Below, one piece after another: positions 34,228 to 43,357 of a stretch of 64,000 nucleotides of DNA. The position numbers were made by a program, and so were the translations under genes. The first letter of the stretch is position 1. Each line of letters starts with the position of its first letter. This stretch comes from Desulfosarcina alkanivorans (lineage in GTDB: Bacteria; Desulfobacterota; Desulfobacteria; Desulfobacterales; Desulfosarcinaceae), in the NCBI RefSeq assembly GCF_009688945.1, contig NZ_AP021874.1, positions 6,262,001-6,326,000 of the forward strand, written 5' to 3'. The notes under the pieces were generated by a model. That model saw only the letters and a list, made by a program, of their open reading frames with translations, made no database searches and was not told the DNA's origin.

Positions 34228-34881
34228 TCAGCCCCGGGGGGGCAGCCGCAACTCCTGGCCGGGATAAATCAGGTCCGGATTCGCCACCTGCGGATTCCGA
34301 TCGATGAGATGTTGTATTCCAACGCCGGTGCGTTCGGAGATGACACTCAAACTCTCACAGGCGGCCACGACATACCGGGTCCCCAGATCCCGTCCTCTGG
34401 GAGGAACGCCGATACACAGGCCGGCGGCCTTTTCAGCCGTCGACGCACCGGCATCAAGGGGTGTGGCCGGGTGAACGGGAAGCGGGTCGGGGCGGGCCGC
34501 ACCGGCCTCGGCGGGCTCGACTGCATTCAGGCTTGGCAACGGCCGGTGGGCCCGGTCGGTGCCGGTATCGCGGGCCGGCCCGGCCAGTCGGTCCGCTTTT
34601 TCAGTCAGCCGGGATGAGCGGGCCGATCCCCTGTCGCGGCCGTAGACCGTCGTATCGCCACGATTGCCTTCGATCGGGCCTGCCGCGGCCGTCAGGATCT
34701 CACCCGCTTGCCGGTACGCGGTAACCGCTGATGACGCCGCTTCGTCCGCTTCGGCGTGCCGGCCGTCGGATGGACGCTGGCCCTTTGAATAACTGGCGAA
34801 TCCCACAGCACCGGCAGTCAGGAGGATGAGAAAGATCAATTTGAATATTCTATACTTTTTCAGGGCCTGGTTTTTTTCCAT
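34228..34881 (-). CDS. LysM-domain protein, membrane-anchored
   Basis: A 217-residue protein. A basic N-terminus and a single membrane segment at residues 12-30 (IFKLIFLILLTAGAVGFASY) are followed by a long, Ala/Pro/Arg-rich, probably disordered stretch (about 35-165). The last about 50 residues are a LysM fold: RYVVAACESLSVISERTGVGIQHLIDRNPQVANPDLIYPGQELRLP. LysM binds peptidoglycan N-acetylglucosamine, so the protein likely tethers the inner membrane to the cell wall. GGAGAAAGTCC precedes the start. Downstream of the coiled-coil membrane protein on the same strand. Confidence 0.85.
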   Translation of the reverse strand: MEKNQALKKYRIFKLIFLILLTAGAVGFASYSKGQRPSDGRHAEADEAASSAVTAYRQAGEILTAAAGPIEGNRGDTTVYGRDRGSARSSRLTEKADRLAGPARDTGTDRAHRPLPSLNAVEPAEAGAARPDPLPVHPATPLDAGASTAEKAAGLCIGVPPRGRDLGTRYVVAACESLSVISERTGVGIQHLIDRNPQVANPDLIYPGQELRLPPRG

Positions 34882-34914
34882 GGACTTTCTCCTTTCGGGA
34901 TAACAGCACCCATT

Positions 34915-35610
34915 TTACTTTCCCCTGATGGAGCATGATCCGGGCAGTGGGGCCTTTTTATTGACCATGCCGACCAGTTCCCGCAGGGCGCAGTACCCCC
35001 TGTTCAGCAGGCGTCCGGGCCAGGAAAGGTGACGTCCCCGGCCAAATTGCATTTTAACGGATGACACGCCACCGCTGAATTGCTCGGCGGCCCGGGCGAT
35101 TGGAGAGGCGGCGGTTGCGGCTAACGACCGCGTATAGGCCACCGGCCGCCGACTGGAACGGCGAATGCGGTCTTGCCACGATGCGGTATCCCAGACCCGC
35201 CGCCGCATGGATGTTTCAACCCATTGATTCACCGTTTCGAGGGTATCACCCAGATGATCGCGTTCGGCCCTCAGTTCGGTGATCTGCCGGTTGAGCCGGC
35301 CGATGCGCTGCCGGGATGCCTTCAGCTCGGATGAAAGCTTTTCGGAGATCCTTTCCAGATGGTTCTGCTTGTCAATCTGATCTATCAGGTCATATTGGCA
35401 TTTTCGGCATTCGTCCTCTTTTTCAAGGTGTTGAGCCACCATGGCCTGGGCCTCAACCGCTTTTTTCTGGGACGCCCGGACATTCAAACGGCAGGTGTCC
35501 AGCTGGGCCGCAAGGCTTCTGTTGCGGCGCCCCCAGAACCACCAATCGAACAAAAATTCCAACACCCAGCCTGAAGCCAATCCGATGAAAAACACGGCGA
35601 TCACATTCAT
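34915..35610 (-). CDS. membrane-anchored coiled-coil protein, function unknown
   Basis: A 231-residue protein. One N-terminal membrane segment (IAVFFIGLASGWVLEFLFDWWFW, residues 4-26) is followed by a long charged coiled coil from about 30 to 130 (heptads such as HLEKEDECR...IDKQNHLERISEKLSSELKASRQRIGRLNRQITELRAERDHLG). The C-terminus is basic. No catalytic motif. GGAGGACCGTC precedes the start. It lies 33 bases upstream of the LysM gene; together they may form an envelope-associated pair. Confidence 0.7.
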   Translation of the reverse strand: MNVIAVFFIGLASGWVLEFLFDWWFWGRRNRSLAAQLDTCRLNVRASQKKAVEAQAMVAQHLEKEDECRKCQYDLIDQIDKQNHLERISEKLSSELKASRQRIGRLNRQITELRAERDHLGDTLETVNQWVETSMRRRVWDTASWQDRIRRSSRRPVAYTRSLAATAASPIARAAEQFSGGVSSVKMQFGRGRHLSWPGRLLNRGYCALRELVGMVNKKAPLPGSCSIRGK

Positions 35611-36123
35611 GACGGTCCTCCTTTCGACAACCCCGACACACGGATCGATTCGTCGTTTATACGTTTACCGATCACTGTCTGAGCAATATCAGGGCCATGT
35701 TCGGTATGATGACCGTTGAAATGAATAACGTTCATTATTTATTATAAAATTTTATGGGTATGGCCGCTTCCTCATTTCGGCCAGGCCCGTTTGGCGTGCC
35801 AAATTGCTCATGATTGCGCCATATGGCGCACGCCGGGGGACTCGGCCGCGGCCGCATGATGGCGGCGGCGGTGATCGATGGGCCTTCTTCCGGCATGCTG
35901 AAATAGGTTTGCAACGACATGAAAATAAGAGCGATAATTTTTTTCCAGCCGGGACGCCATCCCAATTTTCTGCCCGTCGGCTTCAGGTTGACCGAAAAAG
36001 ACCGTTATAAGGGTTGGATTTTATGCGCAGGGCACTTATCTTGACCCCAACGCGTCAACCCCTTTACCGGGGAACGGCGGGCCATGCCGGCCGTTGGTCC
36101 CCACTCTTTGAGGTGATGCCATC
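35611..36123. other. intergenic region between divergent envelope and MoxR operons
   Basis: About 510 bases. An A/T-rich stretch (TTATTTATTATAAAATTTTATG near 35735-35757) is the best promoter candidate. Short open frames are present but have no ribosome site and no recognisable content. Confidence 0.4.
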
Positions 36124-37047
36124 ATGGATATGCAGCCGCAGTTTGGACGGATCGCACGACAGATCGGACAAGTGGTGCTGGGCAAAGAACACCAGGTCAA
36201 AATGGCCCTGACCTGCCTGTTTGCCGGAGGGCATCTGCTCATCGAGGATATTCCCGGTATCGGCAAAACCACCCTGGCCAAAGTTCTCTCACGATGCATG
36301 GGGCTGAAATTCAGGCGGGTGCAGTTCACCAGTGATATGCTGCCCGGAGATATTCTGGGCAGTTCCATCTTCGACCAGAACACCGGTGCGTTTGCCTTTC
36401 ATCCCGGTCCGGTTTTCACCCAGGTGCTGCTGGCCGATGAGATCAACCGGGCCACGCCCAAAACCCAGAGTGCCCTGCTGGAGGCCATGGAGGAGGGGCA
36501 GGTCACCAGCGACGGCAAGACCCGCCGGCTGGGCGCCCCTTTCTTCGTCATCGCCACACAAAATCCCCTGGAATTGTCCGGCACCTTCCCGCTGCCCGAG
36601 TCCCAGCTGGATCGATTTCTCATGCGCATCGAACTGGGCTACCCGGATCGTGAGGCGGAGCGTCGTCTGCTGGGCGGTGACCGGACCCAGCGGCAGGCCC
36701 TGGACCGCATGAAACGGAGCCTGTCCCCAGAAGATGTGCTGGCCCTGCAAAAACAGGTGGATCGGGTGCACGTATCCGATGCTTTCCTGAACTACCTGCA
36801 GGACCTGCTGGGGTTTACCCGTACCGCTCCGCATTTCCACATGGGACTGTCACCGCGGGCGGGCCTGGCGCTGATGCATGCCGCCCGGTCCTGGGCCTTC
36901 ATCAGCGGGCGTGATTATGCCCTGCCCGAAGACATCCAGGCCGTATTGATCAGCGTGGTGGGGCACCGCCTCAGGTCCCGCGACGACCTGTCCGAGATCC
37001 CGGCGCCGCGGATGAGCACCCTGTTTCAGGAGGTGCCCGTCCCGTGA
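36124..37047 (+). CDS. MoxR-family AAA+ ATPase
   Basis: A 307-residue protein: Walker A in EDIPGIGKTTLAKVL (about residues 41-54), Walker B VLLADEINRATPKTQSALLEAMEE, sensor 1 FFVIATQNPLE, then the MoxR-type LPESQLDRFLMRIELGYP and a C-terminal SPRAGLALMHAARSWAF segment. MoxR ATPases act as chaperones that help fold or activate partners, commonly VWA or membrane protease complexes. The stop overlaps the GTG start of the DUF58 gene, giving the classic MoxR-DUF58-transglutaminase operon. Confidence 0.94.
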   Translation: MDMQPQFGRIARQIGQVVLGKEHQVKMALTCLFAGGHLLIEDIPGIGKTTLAKVLSRCMGLKFRRVQFTSDMLPGDILGSSIFDQNTGAFAFHPGPVFTQVLLADEINRATPKTQSALLEAMEEGQVTSDGKTRRLGAPFFVIATQNPLELSGTFPLPESQLDRFLMRIELGYPDREAERRLLGGDRTQRQALDRMKRSLSPEDVLALQKQVDRVHVSDAFLNYLQDLLGFTRTAPHFHMGLSPRAGLALMHAARSWAFISGRDYALPEDIQAVLISVVGHRLRSRDDLSEIPAPRMSTLFQEVPVP

Positions 37048-37988
37048 CCGCCGCCATTGCCCGAACCTTTTACCGCTTTGTGGGCGGCAACACGACCGTC
37101 CCTGTCACCCTGGGCCTTCGCAACATCTATATCCTTCCCACCGGATATGGCCTGCTGTACCTGACGGTGGTGGCGGCCATGCTCGTCGGGTCCATCAATT
37201 ACAACAACAACCTGGGGTTCCTGCTCACGTTTCTGCTGGGCAGCCTGGGGCTGACGGCCATGATGTACACCTACGCCATGCTATACGGCCTTCGCCTCAC
37301 AGCGGCTGCGGCCATGCCGGTGTTTGCCGGAGCGCCCGTGGAAATCGATATCACGGTTGCCGGCATCGAGCGGCCGAGAACCCGCCTTCGCTGGTTTTTC
37401 AGCGCCGCCGATCAGGTGGTGGCAAATATAGGGCACGGGGAAGGGGCGCGAATCCTGGTCAGGGCCGCCACCGACCAACGGGGCCTTTTGGACCCCGGAT
37501 GGCTGCGCATCACCTGCGAGTATCCCCTGGGATTGTTTAAGGCCTGGGCGCGGATCGACACCGGTTTGAAGTGCCTGGTCTATCCACGGCCCGTTGCCGG
37601 ACCGGCACCCGTGGCAGCGGCATCGAGGGATTCCGGGGGCGGCGACAATGCCCGGGAGTCCGGTGTCGACGACTTCAAGGGACTGAGCGCCTACCAGCCC
37701 GGTGATCCGCCGGCGCGCATTCACTGGCAGGCCTTTTCCCGGGGGCGGGGGCTGCACACCAAGACCTTTGCCGGCCAGGCCGATGCCGGCCTGTTGCTGG
37801 ACATCGCGGATATCAGGGAGGGCGACACGGAAAGAAAGCTCTCCGTTCTCTGTTTTCATGTGCTTCAGGCCCACCACCGCCGGGGAAGCTATGCGCTTCG
37901 GCTGGGCGGGCCGGCTATTCCGGCCGGCAACGGCCGGGGCCATCGGGACCGATGCCTTCGGGCGCTGGCCCTTTATGGAAAGTCCTGA
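37044..37988 (+). CDS. DUF58-domain membrane protein
   Basis: A 314-residue protein with a GTG start overlapping the moxR stop. Two membrane segments are near residues 30-70 (YGLLYLTVVAAMLVGSINYNN and LGFLLTFLLGSLGLTAMMYTYAML). The DUF58 signature DFKGLSAYQPGDPPARIHWQAFSRGRGLHTKTF lies near 210-245. Members are usually partners of MoxR ATPases and may bind metal through a VWA-like region, though the VWA part here is short. Likely located at the inner membrane, with the operon partner transglutaminase. Confidence 0.9.
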   Translation: MTAAIARTFYRFVGGNTTVPVTLGLRNIYILPTGYGLLYLTVVAAMLVGSINYNNNLGFLLTFLLGSLGLTAMMYTYAMLYGLRLTAAAAMPVFAGAPVEIDITVAGIERPRTRLRWFFSAADQVVANIGHGEGARILVRAATDQRGLLDPGWLRITCEYPLGLFKAWARIDTGLKCLVYPRPVAGPAPVAAASRDSGGGDNARESGVDDFKGLSAYQPGDPPARIHWQAFSRGRGLHTKTFAGQADAGLLLDIADIREGDTERKLSVLCFHVLQAHHRRGSYALRLGGPAIPAGNGRGHRDRCLRALALYGKS

Positions 37989-37991
37989 ATC

Positions 37992-40001
37992 ATGAAGTCC
38001 CAGCCGGTGCGTCCCCTGATTTTTGCCCTCATTGTGGCCATGGCACCGCTGGTGTTCCAGCTGCCCTGGTGGGCCGTGGGCTGGTGCGCGGCATGCTGGG
38101 GGTACGGGGGCGTTCGGGACTGGCGCAGATGGCCTTTGCCGTCCCGGGGATTCCTTCTGGCCGGTTTTGTCGTCGGCATGGCGGCAGTGCTGCTGTCCGC
38201 CGGTCTGCGTTTTGACGGCGGGGATTTTATCACTCTGCTGGCTGTCATGGCCGGTGTCAAACCGCTGGAGATCACGAGCCGGCGCGACAGTATGGTGACG
38301 GTTTTTCTGGCCTATTTCCTGACCATCACCAGCCTGTTCGTTTTTGAAAACCTGTCCATGACCCTATACCTGTTCGTGTCGGTCTGGACCGCCACCGGCG
38401 TCTTGATCCATGTCAACGACCCCGACGGTGCGATCCGCCGGCAGATGCGGCTGGCGGCCGGCCTGGTAATGGGGGCGGTTCCGCTCATGGTGCTCCTTTT
38501 TCTTTTTTTCCCCCGGCTTTCCGGCAGTTTCTGGGGCTCCCCGTGGGCCGGGCACAGCCGTTCGGGTTTTTCCGATACCATGCGGATCGGCGATGTGTCC
38601 CGGCTGGTGCTGGTGGACGAACCCGCTTTTTCGGTTTCCTTCGATTCGCCCCTGCCGGATGCCGACCAGCGCTACTGGCGGGGCATCGTTTTCCAGCGCT
38701 TCGACGGTGTCACCTGGCACCCCGACCGACAGCCGCTCCCCCGGCGGGAGGCTGTGGGCGGCGACGCGCTGTCCCGGTATACGGTGATGCTCGAACCCCA
38801 TGGCCACCGGCACCTGTTTGCGTTGGACCTGCCGGCCACGGCCAACCCCGTCGCCACCATTCTGGACGACCACACCCTTGTGGTCCGCCGCCCCGTCCGG
38901 CAGCGCTTCCGATACGGCGCCGCCTCATTTCTGGACTACACCCAGAATTCTTCAGATCCACCCGGTGGCGCCGCCCTGCAACTGCCCGCGAACCGCAATC
39001 CGCGGGCCATTGCCCTGGGGGGGCGGTTGGCGCGGGACCATGGGGCACCCGAAGCCGTGGTGGCGGCGGCCCTGGATTTTTTCAGGAAGAACGGTTTCGC
39101 CTACACCCTTCAGCCCGGCCGGCTGGGCATCGACGCGGTGGATGCGTTTCTCTTTGCCGGCCGGAAAGGCTTTTGCGAGCATTTTGCGTCCGCTTTTACC
39201 GTGCTCATGCGGGCTGCCGGCGTGCCGACACGGATGGTGGGCGGGTACCAGGGCGGCACATGGAATGCGTTGGGTAATTTTTTGACCATTCGCCATTCCG
39301 ATGCCCACGTCTGGTGCGAAGTGTGGCTGGCGGGCCGGGGGTGGGTCCGTGTGGATCCGACCGTCGCGGTGGCGCCGGAGCGAATTGACGCCGGCATCGG
39401 CGGTGCCCTGGGCGCAGAGGGCCTTCTCGGTTTCCTGAACCGCAACCGGGGCAACCGGCTGACCCGCTGGACCGAGGTGCTGCGCCAGACCTGGGAAGCC
39501 GTCAACATCCGATGGAACATGTGGTTCATGGGGTTTTCAGCCGAAGACCAGATCGCCCTGCTGAAGGCTCTGGGCCTTTCCATGGGGCGCCGGGGCGGGT
39601 GGCTGCCCGTTATGGTCCTGCCGTCGTCGTTTCTTGCCCTGGTGATCCTGGTGGTCCGTATGCGGCGGCAATCGTCCCGGAGGGAGCCGGCGGACGAGGC
39701 ATGGCGGCTTTACGGCCGGTTTCTGGAAAAAATGGCACGCATCGGCATGCCCAAGGCACCCCACCAGGGGCCGGCGGACTATGTTCGGCTGGTTGCGGCC
39801 AGATGCCCGGCCCTGAAGCGGGAGGTGGCTGACATTACCGGCTGCTACATCGGTCTGCGCTACGGGCGCGGAAACCAGGGCCATTCGCTGAAGGTGTTTC
39901 GGCAGCATGTCCGGCGGTTCAGGCCGGAGAAGCGCATAGGCCGGGGCCAGAGGGCCGGGTGCCGGGGTGGGTCGCCGGGAGAGAAAAAAGGGAAGGATTG
40001 A
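37992..40001 (+). CDS. TgpA-like transglutaminase/protease-like membrane protein
   Basis: A 669-residue protein. The N-terminal about 190 residues contain several membrane segments (DUF3488 type). The extracytoplasmic transglutaminase-like domain has the catalytic Cys in AGRKGFCEHFASAFTVLMRAAGVPTRMVGGYQGG, His in FLTIRHSDAHVWCEVWLAGRGWVRVDPT (also the Asp position). A final membrane segment (VLPSSFLALVILVVRM) precedes a C-terminal DUF4129-like tail. TgpA of Pseudomonas is an essential envelope protein of unknown substrate. Third gene of the MoxR-DUF58-TgpA operon. Confidence 0.92.
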   Translation: MKSQPVRPLIFALIVAMAPLVFQLPWWAVGWCAACWGYGGVRDWRRWPLPSRGFLLAGFVVGMAAVLLSAGLRFDGGDFITLLAVMAGVKPLEITSRRDSMVTVFLAYFLTITSLFVFENLSMTLYLFVSVWTATGVLIHVNDPDGAIRRQMRLAAGLVMGAVPLMVLLFLFFPRLSGSFWGSPWAGHSRSGFSDTMRIGDVSRLVLVDEPAFSVSFDSPLPDADQRYWRGIVFQRFDGVTWHPDRQPLPRREAVGGDALSRYTVMLEPHGHRHLFALDLPATANPVATILDDHTLVVRRPVRQRFRYGAASFLDYTQNSSDPPGGAALQLPANRNPRAIALGGRLARDHGAPEAVVAAALDFFRKNGFAYTLQPGRLGIDAVDAFLFAGRKGFCEHFASAFTVLMRAAGVPTRMVGGYQGGTWNALGNFLTIRHSDAHVWCEVWLAGRGWVRVDPTVAVAPERIDAGIGGALGAEGLLGFLNRNRGNRLTRWTEVLRQTWEAVNIRWNMWFMGFSAEDQIALLKALGLSMGRRGGWLPVMVLPSSFLALVILVVRMRRQSSRREPADEAWRLYGRFLEKMARIGMPKAPHQGPADYVRLVAARCPALKREVADITGCYIGLRYGRGNQGHSLKVFRQHVRRFRPEKRIGRGQRAGCRGGSPGEKKGKD

Positions 40002-40052
40002 GAACGTCGGGTTGGTTGCAGACGAATTCGTGACCGTGGCAGGGATATGGCA

Positions 40053-40088
40053 AGAGCTATCTGCGGCTTAATGCCGGCAGATAGCTCT
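40053..40088. terminator. strong hairpin between convergent operons
   Basis: AGAGCTATCTGC and GCAGATAGCTCT are perfect 12-base complements around a short GGC-TTAAT-GCC stem-loop (one bulged G). It lies between the TgpA gene (rightward) and the methyl-THF methyltransferase gene (leftward). No T-run on either side, so intrinsic termination is uncertain. Confidence 0.6.
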
Positions 40089-40153
40089 ATGGTTTCAGGC
40101 CGATCCTGAAGCGAAACCGTCAGAAGGGGTTGCTTTCCTAAAAACAGACCCAT

Positions 40154-40951
40154 TTACGCTATCGCCCCGGCTCTGAATGCCTTGAGGTAGCTCATGCAGA
40201 AATTGTCCCGGCCGGACAGGGCCTCGGCGATGGTGATGGCCGCGATCATGCCCTTGTCCAGGGGATTGACGATGGCGCCGTCGAGGCCCTTGGCGATGGC
40301 CATGGTCATGAAGGCCCGGTTGATTTGCTTGCGTCCCGGCAGCCCGTAGCTGATGTTGGACAGACCGCAGGCGCTGTGGATGCCGGGCCAATTGTTGTGG
40401 ATGGCCTCTATCGAGTCGATGAACTGCACGCCGAAATCCTTGTTCACCGACAGGGGCTGCACCAGGGGGTCAACGTAAATGTTCTCGACGCTGACACCGT
40501 TTTCGGTCAGCCCGCCGACGAGTTTTTCGGCAATCTTCATGCGGTCATCGACCGTTTCGGGCATACCTGCATCGCTCATGCACAGGGCGATCACCTTCAT
40601 GTCGGTGTTGGCCACGATGGGCATCAGGTTGTCGTAGCGCTCGGCTTCCAGGCTGATGCTGTTGATCATGGGGGGGGCGCCCTTGTGGGCTTCCAGCGCG
40701 GCCTGGATGGCCTTGGGGTCCGGGCTGTCGATGGCGCAGGGCTTGTCGGTGACCTGCTGTACGGTCTCGACCAGCCAGCGGAGGTATTCGGGCTCCTTGC
40801 CCACGAAGATGCCGGCGTTGACGTCGATATAGTCGGCCCCGGCGTCGGCCTGGTCCGTGGCCACCTGCTGGATGGCCGCGGCATCCTGGGTTTCGATGGC
40901 CGCCTTGATCGCCTTGCGGCTGGCGTTGATCAGTTCTCCGATGATGATCAT
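40154..40951 (-). CDS. methyltetrahydrofolate:corrinoid methyltransferase (MtgA/AcsE-like)
   Basis: A 265-residue pterin-binding barrel. The start MIIIGELINASRKAI has AGGA eight bases upstream; the ATG three codons earlier sits directly on the AGGA and is less likely. Family features: ADYIDVNAG near 45, CAIDSPDPKAI near 75, INSISLE near 100, and DPLVQPLSVNKDFG / CGLSNISYGLPGRKQIN toward the end, as in MtgA, AcsE and MtvA. In the demethylation direction it moves the methyl group from methyl-Co(III) corrinoid protein to THF. Last gene of the large MttB/Liv array; it lies 61 bases after the corrinoid protein gene. Confidence 0.93.
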   Translation of the reverse strand: MIIIGELINASRKAIKAAIETQDAAAIQQVATDQADAGADYIDVNAGIFVGKEPEYLRWLVETVQQVTDKPCAIDSPDPKAIQAALEAHKGAPPMINSISLEAERYDNLMPIVANTDMKVIALCMSDAGMPETVDDRMKIAEKLVGGLTENGVSVENIYVDPLVQPLSVNKDFGVQFIDSIEAIHNNWPGIHSACGLSNISYGLPGRKQINRAFMTMAIAKGLDGAIVNPLDKGMIAAITIAEALSGRDNFCMSYLKAFRAGAIA

Positions 40952-40979
40952 GGTATTCATTCCTGGTAAATGGGTTTTG

Positions 40980-41016
40980 AGTTTCCGGTTTCCGGTTCAC
41001 CGTTCACGGCTCACCG
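40980..41016. repeat. GGTTCACCGTTCACGG-type tandem words
   Basis: The spacer before the methyltransferase contains GTTTCCGGTTTCCGGTTCACC followed by GTTCACGGCTCACC, i.e. imperfect tandem repeats. They resemble the arms of the inverted-repeat element at 16757-16883. Confidence 0.5.
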
Positions 41017-41020
41017 GCGG

Positions 41021-41647
41021 TTAGGCCACCAGCAGCTCTTTCACCAGCTTGACCGCTCCGGGGGCGTCGGCGCTGTATCCGTCGGCGCCGATCTGGTCGG
41101 CGAAGGCCTGGGTCACCGGGGCGCCCCCGATGATGGTCCGGGTCGCCATGCCGGCCTCTTTCACCGCCTTGACCGTGCTCTCCATGGACGGCATGGTGGT
41201 GGTCAGCAGGGCCGACAGGGCGATCACGTCGGCCTTCTTTTCCGCCGCCGTCCTGACGAAGGCCTCGCTGTCCACGTCCACCCCCAGGTCCACCACCTCG
41301 AACCCGGCGCCTTCCATCATCATGGCCACCAGGTTCTTGCCGATGTCGTGCAGGTCGCCCTTGACCGTACCGATGACCACGACCCCCTTGCTCTGGCCCT
41401 GGCCCTCGGCCAGGTGGGGCTTGAGCAGCTCCAGGCCGGCCTTCATGGCCTGGGCCGCCATGAGCATTTCGGGCACGAACAGTTCGCCGGCGGAAAAGCG
41501 CTCGCCCACCTCGTCCATGGCGCTGATCAGCCCGTCGTTGAGAATGCTGTCGATGGCCGTGCCGGCGTCGATTTCCGCCTGGGTTTTGGCCGTTACCGTG
41601 GCCTCGTCAAAGGCCAGTACTGCACTGAAAATATCCTGGGTACTCAT
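41021..41647 (-). CDS. corrinoid protein (MttC/MtgC-like)
   Basis: A 208-residue protein. The N-terminal helical B12-binding cap (about 1-85, ending FVPEMLMAAQAMKAGLELLKPHL) is followed by the Rossmann domain with the cobalt-ligand motif GDLHDIGKN (His about 105) and IGGAPVTQAFADQIGADGYSADA near the C-terminus. It carries the methyl group between an MttB-type methyltransferase and the methyl-THF methyltransferase. It is the only corrinoid protein in the window, so it presumably serves all three MttB paralogues 6-11 kb upstream. TTGATG...AAGGAGAAAACGT gives a ribosome site. Confidence 0.94.
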   Translation of the reverse strand: MSTQDIFSAVLAFDEATVTAKTQAEIDAGTAIDSILNDGLISAMDEVGERFSAGELFVPEMLMAAQAMKAGLELLKPHLAEGQGQSKGVVVIGTVKGDLHDIGKNLVAMMMEGAGFEVVDLGVDVDSEAFVRTAAEKKADVIALSALLTTTMPSMESTVKAVKEAGMATRTIIGGAPVTQAFADQIGADGYSADAPGAVKLVKELLVA

Positions 41648-41735
41648 ACGTTTTCTCCTTTGATGCGAAGGGGGGGTCAGATCCCGATATAAAAGACAAT
41701 CTCAGTCACCGGCGAAACTGCTTTTTCACCTTTTC

Positions 41736-41760
41736 CTTCCGGGATATTCCCGGTCGGAAG
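41736..41760 (-). terminator. hairpin after livF
   Basis: Read on the minus strand, CCGGGA-ATA-TCCCGG is a perfect stem with outer CTT/AAG pairs, starting 9 bases after the livF stop. An A-rich, not T-rich, stretch follows, so it is more likely a processing or attenuation hairpin between livF and the corrinoid protein gene than a full terminator. Confidence 0.45.
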
Positions 41761-41768
41761 CCGTGCAA

Positions 41769-42479
41769 TCAGTCGCCGATGCCAAGGTACATTTTGCGGA
41801 CGTGATCGTTTGACAGAATGTTTTCACTCGTATCTTCCATTGCCACCCGTCCCTGTTCCATCACATAGGCACGATTCGCGAATTTCAGCGTGGTGTCCAC
41901 GTTCTGTTCGACAATGACAACGGTCACTTTCTCTTCCCGGAGTTTTTCAATGGTTTCGAATACGGCAACCACATTTTCCGGTGACAGGCCCATGGAGGGC
42001 TCATCCAAAATGATCAGTTTGGGGTTGGACATCAGGCCCCTGGCGATGGCCAGCATCTGCCGCTCCCCGCCACTCATGGTGCCTGCCAGTTGAACGTCGC
42101 GTTCTTCCAGGCGCGGGAAGAGGTCATAGACATAGCGGAGGTTTTTTTTGATCTGTGCCTTGTCCTTGATGGTAAACGCACCCATGAGGAGGTTGTCTTC
42201 CACCGACATGGCCGAAAAGAGGTTCCGTTCTTCGGGGATGAAAGCGAGTCCCAGATGGGGCAGCTGATGGGTCGGCGTACCGGTGATATCCTGTCCCAGG
42301 AATTGGACGGAACCGTCCATGGGGGCCAGCAGGCCGGTGATGCTTTTCAGCGTGGTTGTCTTTCCGGCGCCGTTGGGACCCAAAATGGCCACCATTTCGC
42401 CTTCACCGACTTCAAGCGAAACATTCCAAACCACCTGAAGGTAACCGTAGCTGACGTTTAGGTTGTTGACTTTCAGCAA
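41769..42479 (-). CDS. livF: branched-chain amino-acid-type ABC transporter ATPase LivF
   Basis: A 236-residue ATPase with a TTG start preceded by AAGGAGAACTCACA. Walker A GPNGAGKTT, signature AGTMSGGERQMLAIARGLM, Walker B LIILDEPSMGLSP, then VEQNVDTTLKFANRAYVMEQG, the usual LivF form. It powers uptake with LivG. Substrates of this transporter family include amino acids, betaines and amides; the neighbouring MttB genes suggest a methylated amino acid. Confidence 0.93.
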   Translation of the reverse strand: MLKVNNLNVSYGYLQVVWNVSLEVGEGEMVAILGPNGAGKTTTLKSITGLLAPMDGSVQFLGQDITGTPTHQLPHLGLAFIPEERNLFSAMSVEDNLLMGAFTIKDKAQIKKNLRYVYDLFPRLEERDVQLAGTMSGGERQMLAIARGLMSNPKLIILDEPSMGLSPENVVAVFETIEKLREEKVTVVIVEQNVDTTLKFANRAYVMEQGRVAMEDTSENILSNDHVRKMYLGIGD

Positions 42480-42524
42480 TGTGAGTTCTCCTTGTTTCCT
42501 GCGTCCTTTATGGCCTGCAGCGGT

Positions 42525-43262
42525 TCAGTGCAGCAGGGCATCCGCCCCTAAATAGGCCTTGGCCACACCTTCATCCCGGGTAATCTCGGCCGGGGTTCCG
42601 TCGGCAATTTTTTCACCGAAGTTCAGGACGGCGATCTGATCGCAGACGCTCATAATCAGTTTCATCAGGTGCTCGACGATCAGGATGGTGACGCCGCTGT
42701 CGCGAATACGCAGGATCAGTGCGGTGATGTCGTCGAGTTCGGCGGGCGTCAAACCGGCGGCAACCTCATCCAGAAGAAGGAATTCGCAATTGCTGGCCAG
42801 TGCCCGGGCCAGTTCCAGCCGTTTCAGCTGCATGGTATTGAGGTTCTGCGCCTGAAGGTCGTGGGCCATGGGGAATTCGACGTAGTCCAGCATCTCCGAG
42901 GCCTTGCCCTCCGGAGTTTCGCCTTTGCGGTGGTTGCCGAAAACGGCCCCGACCATCACGTTTTCCAGAACCGACATCTGTGGAAACGATCGTACAATCT
43001 GATAGGTGCGCGCCATGCCCTGGTGGCAGCAGCGATGCGCCTTGTAGCCGGTGATGTCGCGGCCTTTGAATCGAACGGAGCCCTGGGTCGGGGGAAAGGT
43101 GCCGGCAATGCAGTTCTGAAACGTGGTTTTGCCGGCCCCGTTGGGGCCGATCAGACCGAAAATCTGGCCTTCACGGATGGTCAGGGAAACGTCGTTGACC
43201 GCCTTCAGGCCGCCGAAAAACTTACTCACGCCTTGGGTTTCTAAAATCACGGTTCTCACCAC
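42525..43262 (-). CDS. livG: branched-chain amino-acid-type ABC transporter ATPase LivG
   Basis: A 245-residue ATPase: Walker A GLIGPNGAGKTTFQN, signature region NLNTMQLKRLELARALAS (with LQLK in place of LSGGQ-like text), Walker B FLLLDEVAAGLTPAELDD, and IVEHLMKLIMSVCDQIAVLNFGEKIADG. The start is ambiguous: GTGs at 43262, 43259 and 43250 are in frame, and the AAGGTGGTGAG sequence best fits 43250 (ILETQGVSKFFGG). The signature motif NLNTMQLKRLELARAL departs from canonical LSGGQ, as in some LivG proteins. Confidence 0.92.
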   Translation of the reverse strand: MVRTVILETQGVSKFFGGLKAVNDVSLTIREGQIFGLIGPNGAGKTTFQNCIAGTFPPTQGSVRFKGRDITGYKAHRCCHQGMARTYQIVRSFPQMSVLENVMVGAVFGNHRKGETPEGKASEMLDYVEFPMAHDLQAQNLNTMQLKRLELARALASNCEFLLLDEVAAGLTPAELDDITALILRIRDSGVTILIVEHLMKLIMSVCDQIAVLNFGEKIADGTPAEITRDEGVAKAYLGADALLH

Positions 43263-43357
43263 CTTTAAAAGCTATGAAGAAGGGCGACACCGTTTCGGCG
43301 TCGCATGCGGACGGTGCCGCCTGCCACGGCAGCCGGCACCGTCCCACAGCGGTTTGG

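Noticed and set aside
35780..35810. Sigma-54 promoter in front of the MoxR operon
   Set aside because: TGGCGTGCCAAATTGC has one base too many between GG and GC and lies more than 300 bases from the gene.
40000..41020. Cobalamin riboswitch controlling the corrinoid genes
   Set aside because: I found no B12-box-like sequence in any intergenic gap of the 40-55 kb cluster.
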